Source: Acidobacteriota bacterium (GTDB taxonomy: Bacteria > Acidobacteriota > Vicinamibacteria > Vicinamibacterales > 2-12-FULL-66-21). From it: a stretch of DNA of 6,578 bases. Each line of letters starts with the position of its first letter. Position 1 is the first letter of the stretch. Where the stretch lies: assembly GCA_013694635.1 (NCBI GenBank), contig JACDCA010000127.1, positions 1 through 6,578 of the forward strand, given 5' to 3'. Positions 5,612 to 6,578 of this stretch are shown here, piece by piece. A program made the translations under genes and the position numbers. The notes under the pieces were generated by a model. The model ran no database searches. It had not been told where the DNA came from and saw only the letters and a list, made by a program, of their open reading frames with translations.

Positions 5612-6514
5612 CTATCGCGCGACCGCGGCAGGTAGGGCGCCCATCGCCTGGAGGACGGCCGCGATCTTTTCACGCGACGCCGGCTGCGGCGGCACCATCG
5701 GCAGGCGGAACCGTTCGTCGAGCAGTCCCATCATCGCCATCGCCGCCTTGATCGGGATCGGGTTCGCCTCGACGAAGTTCACCGTGAGGAACGGCATGAG
5801 CGCCGTGTGAATCCGGCGGGCGGCACCGAAGTCGTTCGCCTCCGCGTACTCCACCATGCGCGACATCTCGGCGGGCACGCCGTTGGATGCGACCGAGATG
5901 ATCCCGCGCCCTCCCACCGACATCACGGGCAGCGTCAGCGAATCGTCGCCTGACAACACGACGAAACCGTCCGGCACGCTGCGGCACACCTCGCAGATCT
6001 GCGGCATGTTCCCGGACGCTTCCTTTACACCCGCGATACCGGGGATCGTGGCGAGCCGCGCCAGCGTCGACGGCTCGACGTTCAGCCCCGTTCGGCCGGG
6101 CACGTTGTACACGATCACCGGGAGGCCCACTTCGCCGGCAATCGCGCGATAGTGCTGATACAGCCCTTCGGGCGTCGGCTTGTTGTAGTACGGTGTGACC
6201 GAGAGAAGCCCCGTCGCACCCGCCTGGCGCATGCGCGTGCCGACGTGAACGACTTCACGCGTGTTGTAGCCGCCGGCGCCCGCCAGAACCGGCACGCGTC
6301 CGGCAGCCTCTTCGACGACGAGCTCGACGATGCGGACGCGTTCGTCTTCGGTGAGAGTCGGGCTCTCGCCTGTCGTCCCGCACGGCACGAGGAAGTGAAT
6401 GTCCGCGTCGATCTGCCGTTTCGCCAGTCTCCGAACCGCGCCTTCGTCAATGTTGCCGTCCGCGTCGAAGGGGGTGACGAGCGCCGTGCCGCAACCTGTC
6501 CACAGATCTCGCAT
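5612..6514 (-). CDS. dapA: 4-hydroxy-tetrahydrodipicolinate synthase
   Basis: This 300-residue TIM-barrel aldolase condenses pyruvate with aspartate semialdehyde (EC 4.3.3.7), the first step towards diaminopimelate and lysine. Active-site residues are all present, counting from the ATG at 6514: T47 and T48 in CGTTGES, Y110 in TPYYNKP, Y136 and R141 in YNVPGRTG, and the Schiff-base lysine K164 in GVKEASG. Length is normal for the family (E. coli 292 aa). The E. coli allosteric lysine-site positions H53, H56 and N80 correspond here to E56, R59 and Y83, while E84 is kept (E87). This suggests weak or no lysine feedback. An ATG at 6518-6520 also opens the frame and overlaps the dapB stop as ATGA, but GGGAG lies seven bases before the ATG at 6514 and only one before 6520. 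I prefer 6514; the alternative adds two residues. Confidence 0.96.
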   Translation of the reverse strand: MRDLWTGCGTALVTPFDADGNIDEGAVRRLAKRQIDADIHFLVPCGTTGESPTLTEDERVRIVELVVEEAAGRVPVLAGAGGYNTREVVHVGTRMRQAGATGLLSVTPYYNKPTPEGLYQHYRAIAGEVGLPVIVYNVPGRTGLNVEPSTLARLATIPGIAGVKEASGNMPQICEVCRSVPDGFVVLSGDDSLTLPVMSVGGRGIISVASNGVPAEMSRMVEYAEANDFGAARRIHTALMPFLTVNFVEANPIPIKAAMAMMGLLDERFRLPMVPPQPASREKIAAVLQAMGALPAAVAR

Positions 6515-6516
6515 GT

Positions 6517-6578
6517 TCATACTCCCAGCATGTCCCGCATCGTAAACCAGCCGCGGCGGCCGTGGATCCAGCGCGCCG
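6517..6578 (-). CDS. dapB: 4-hydroxy-tetrahydrodipicolinate reductase, last 19 codons (5' part outside window)
   Basis: Reading the minus strand from the window edge gives the closing residues ARWIHGRRGWFTMRDMLGV and a TGA stop at 6517-6519. The ending, a tryptophan in a short helix, then GRRG, an aromatic, M-R-D, M/V-L-G, is the usual C-terminus of DapB. DapB reduces the DapA product to tetrahydrodipicolinate with NAD(P)H (EC 1.17.1.8). It lies two bases before the preferred dapA ATG, as expected for the first known gene of a dapB-dapA-dapD-dapE operon. The call rests on a short fragment plus context, and no catalytic motif is visible. Confidence 0.75.
   Translation of the reverse strand, partial: ARWIHGRRGWFTMRDMLGV
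6522..6526 (-). promoter_or_regulatory. Ribosome binding site of dapA inside the end of dapB
   Basis: The minus strand reads GGGAG, then seven bases, then the ATG at 6512-6514. The same motif is only one base from the other in-frame ATG at 6518-6520. The spacing therefore favours the start at 6514. The site lies in the last dapB codons, consistent with translational coupling. Confidence 0.55.

Noticed and set aside
6515..6578. Promoter directly upstream of dapA
   Set aside because: The stretch is coding for the end of dapB, and no paired -35/-10 motif is seen. dapA is best read as an internal operon gene.

Overview
The window is 6,578 bases of GC-rich, densely coding bacterial chromosome with short intergenic gaps. 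Two gene sets are recognisable: glutamate dehydrogenases on the left and diaminopimelate/lysine biosynthesis (dap) genes on the right, with a secreted M6-like metalloprotease between them. High GC, a succinylase-type dap cluster, a secreted M6-type protease and short heptameric intergenic repeats would fit a soil Acidobacteriota such as Vicinamibacteria. That placement is inference; no rRNA or other phylogenetic marker is present. I see no mobile element, CRISPR array, tRNA or phage gene.

Layout. Bases 1-240 (+) are the 3' end of a Glu/Leu/Phe/Val dehydrogenase of the catabolic type. It converges on a complete E. coli-type gdhA (314-1705, -). The 73-base gap between them holds a large imperfect inverted repeat made of 7-base units, with a 12-base perfect palindrome in its loop, probably a two-way terminator. 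Bases 1709-1800 are a divergent promoter region. Next comes a 650-residue exported metalloprotease with an M6-like core and a C-terminal beta-sandwich domain (1801-3753, +). Its 3' end overlaps the 3' end of a DapE-like M20 hydrolase (3725-4729, -) by 29 bases. Upstream of dapE on the same strand lie dapD (4776-5609), dapA (5612-6514) and the last codons of dapB (6517-6578, running off the window).

How the genes work together. The minus-strand order dapB-dapA-dapD-dapE, with gaps of 2, 2 and 46 bases, reads as one operon. DapA condenses aspartate semialdehyde with pyruvate, DapB reduces the product, DapD succinylates tetrahydrodipicolinate, and DapE removes the succinyl group after a transamination. 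The aminotransferase (DapC/ArgD) and the epimerase (DapF) are not in the window. The pathway supplies meso-diaminopimelate for peptidoglycan and lysine for protein. The NADP-type GdhA makes glutamate, the usual amino donor for the missing transamination, but its closeness to the dap genes may be coincidental.

This is mostly an ordinary housekeeping region; I did not find a clear new system. The points most worth a second look are the heptamer inverted repeat, the paired convergent glutamate dehydrogenases, an arginine in DapA at the position linked to loss of lysine feedback, the atypical zinc-site spacing of the M6-like protease, and the decamer repeat before dapE.
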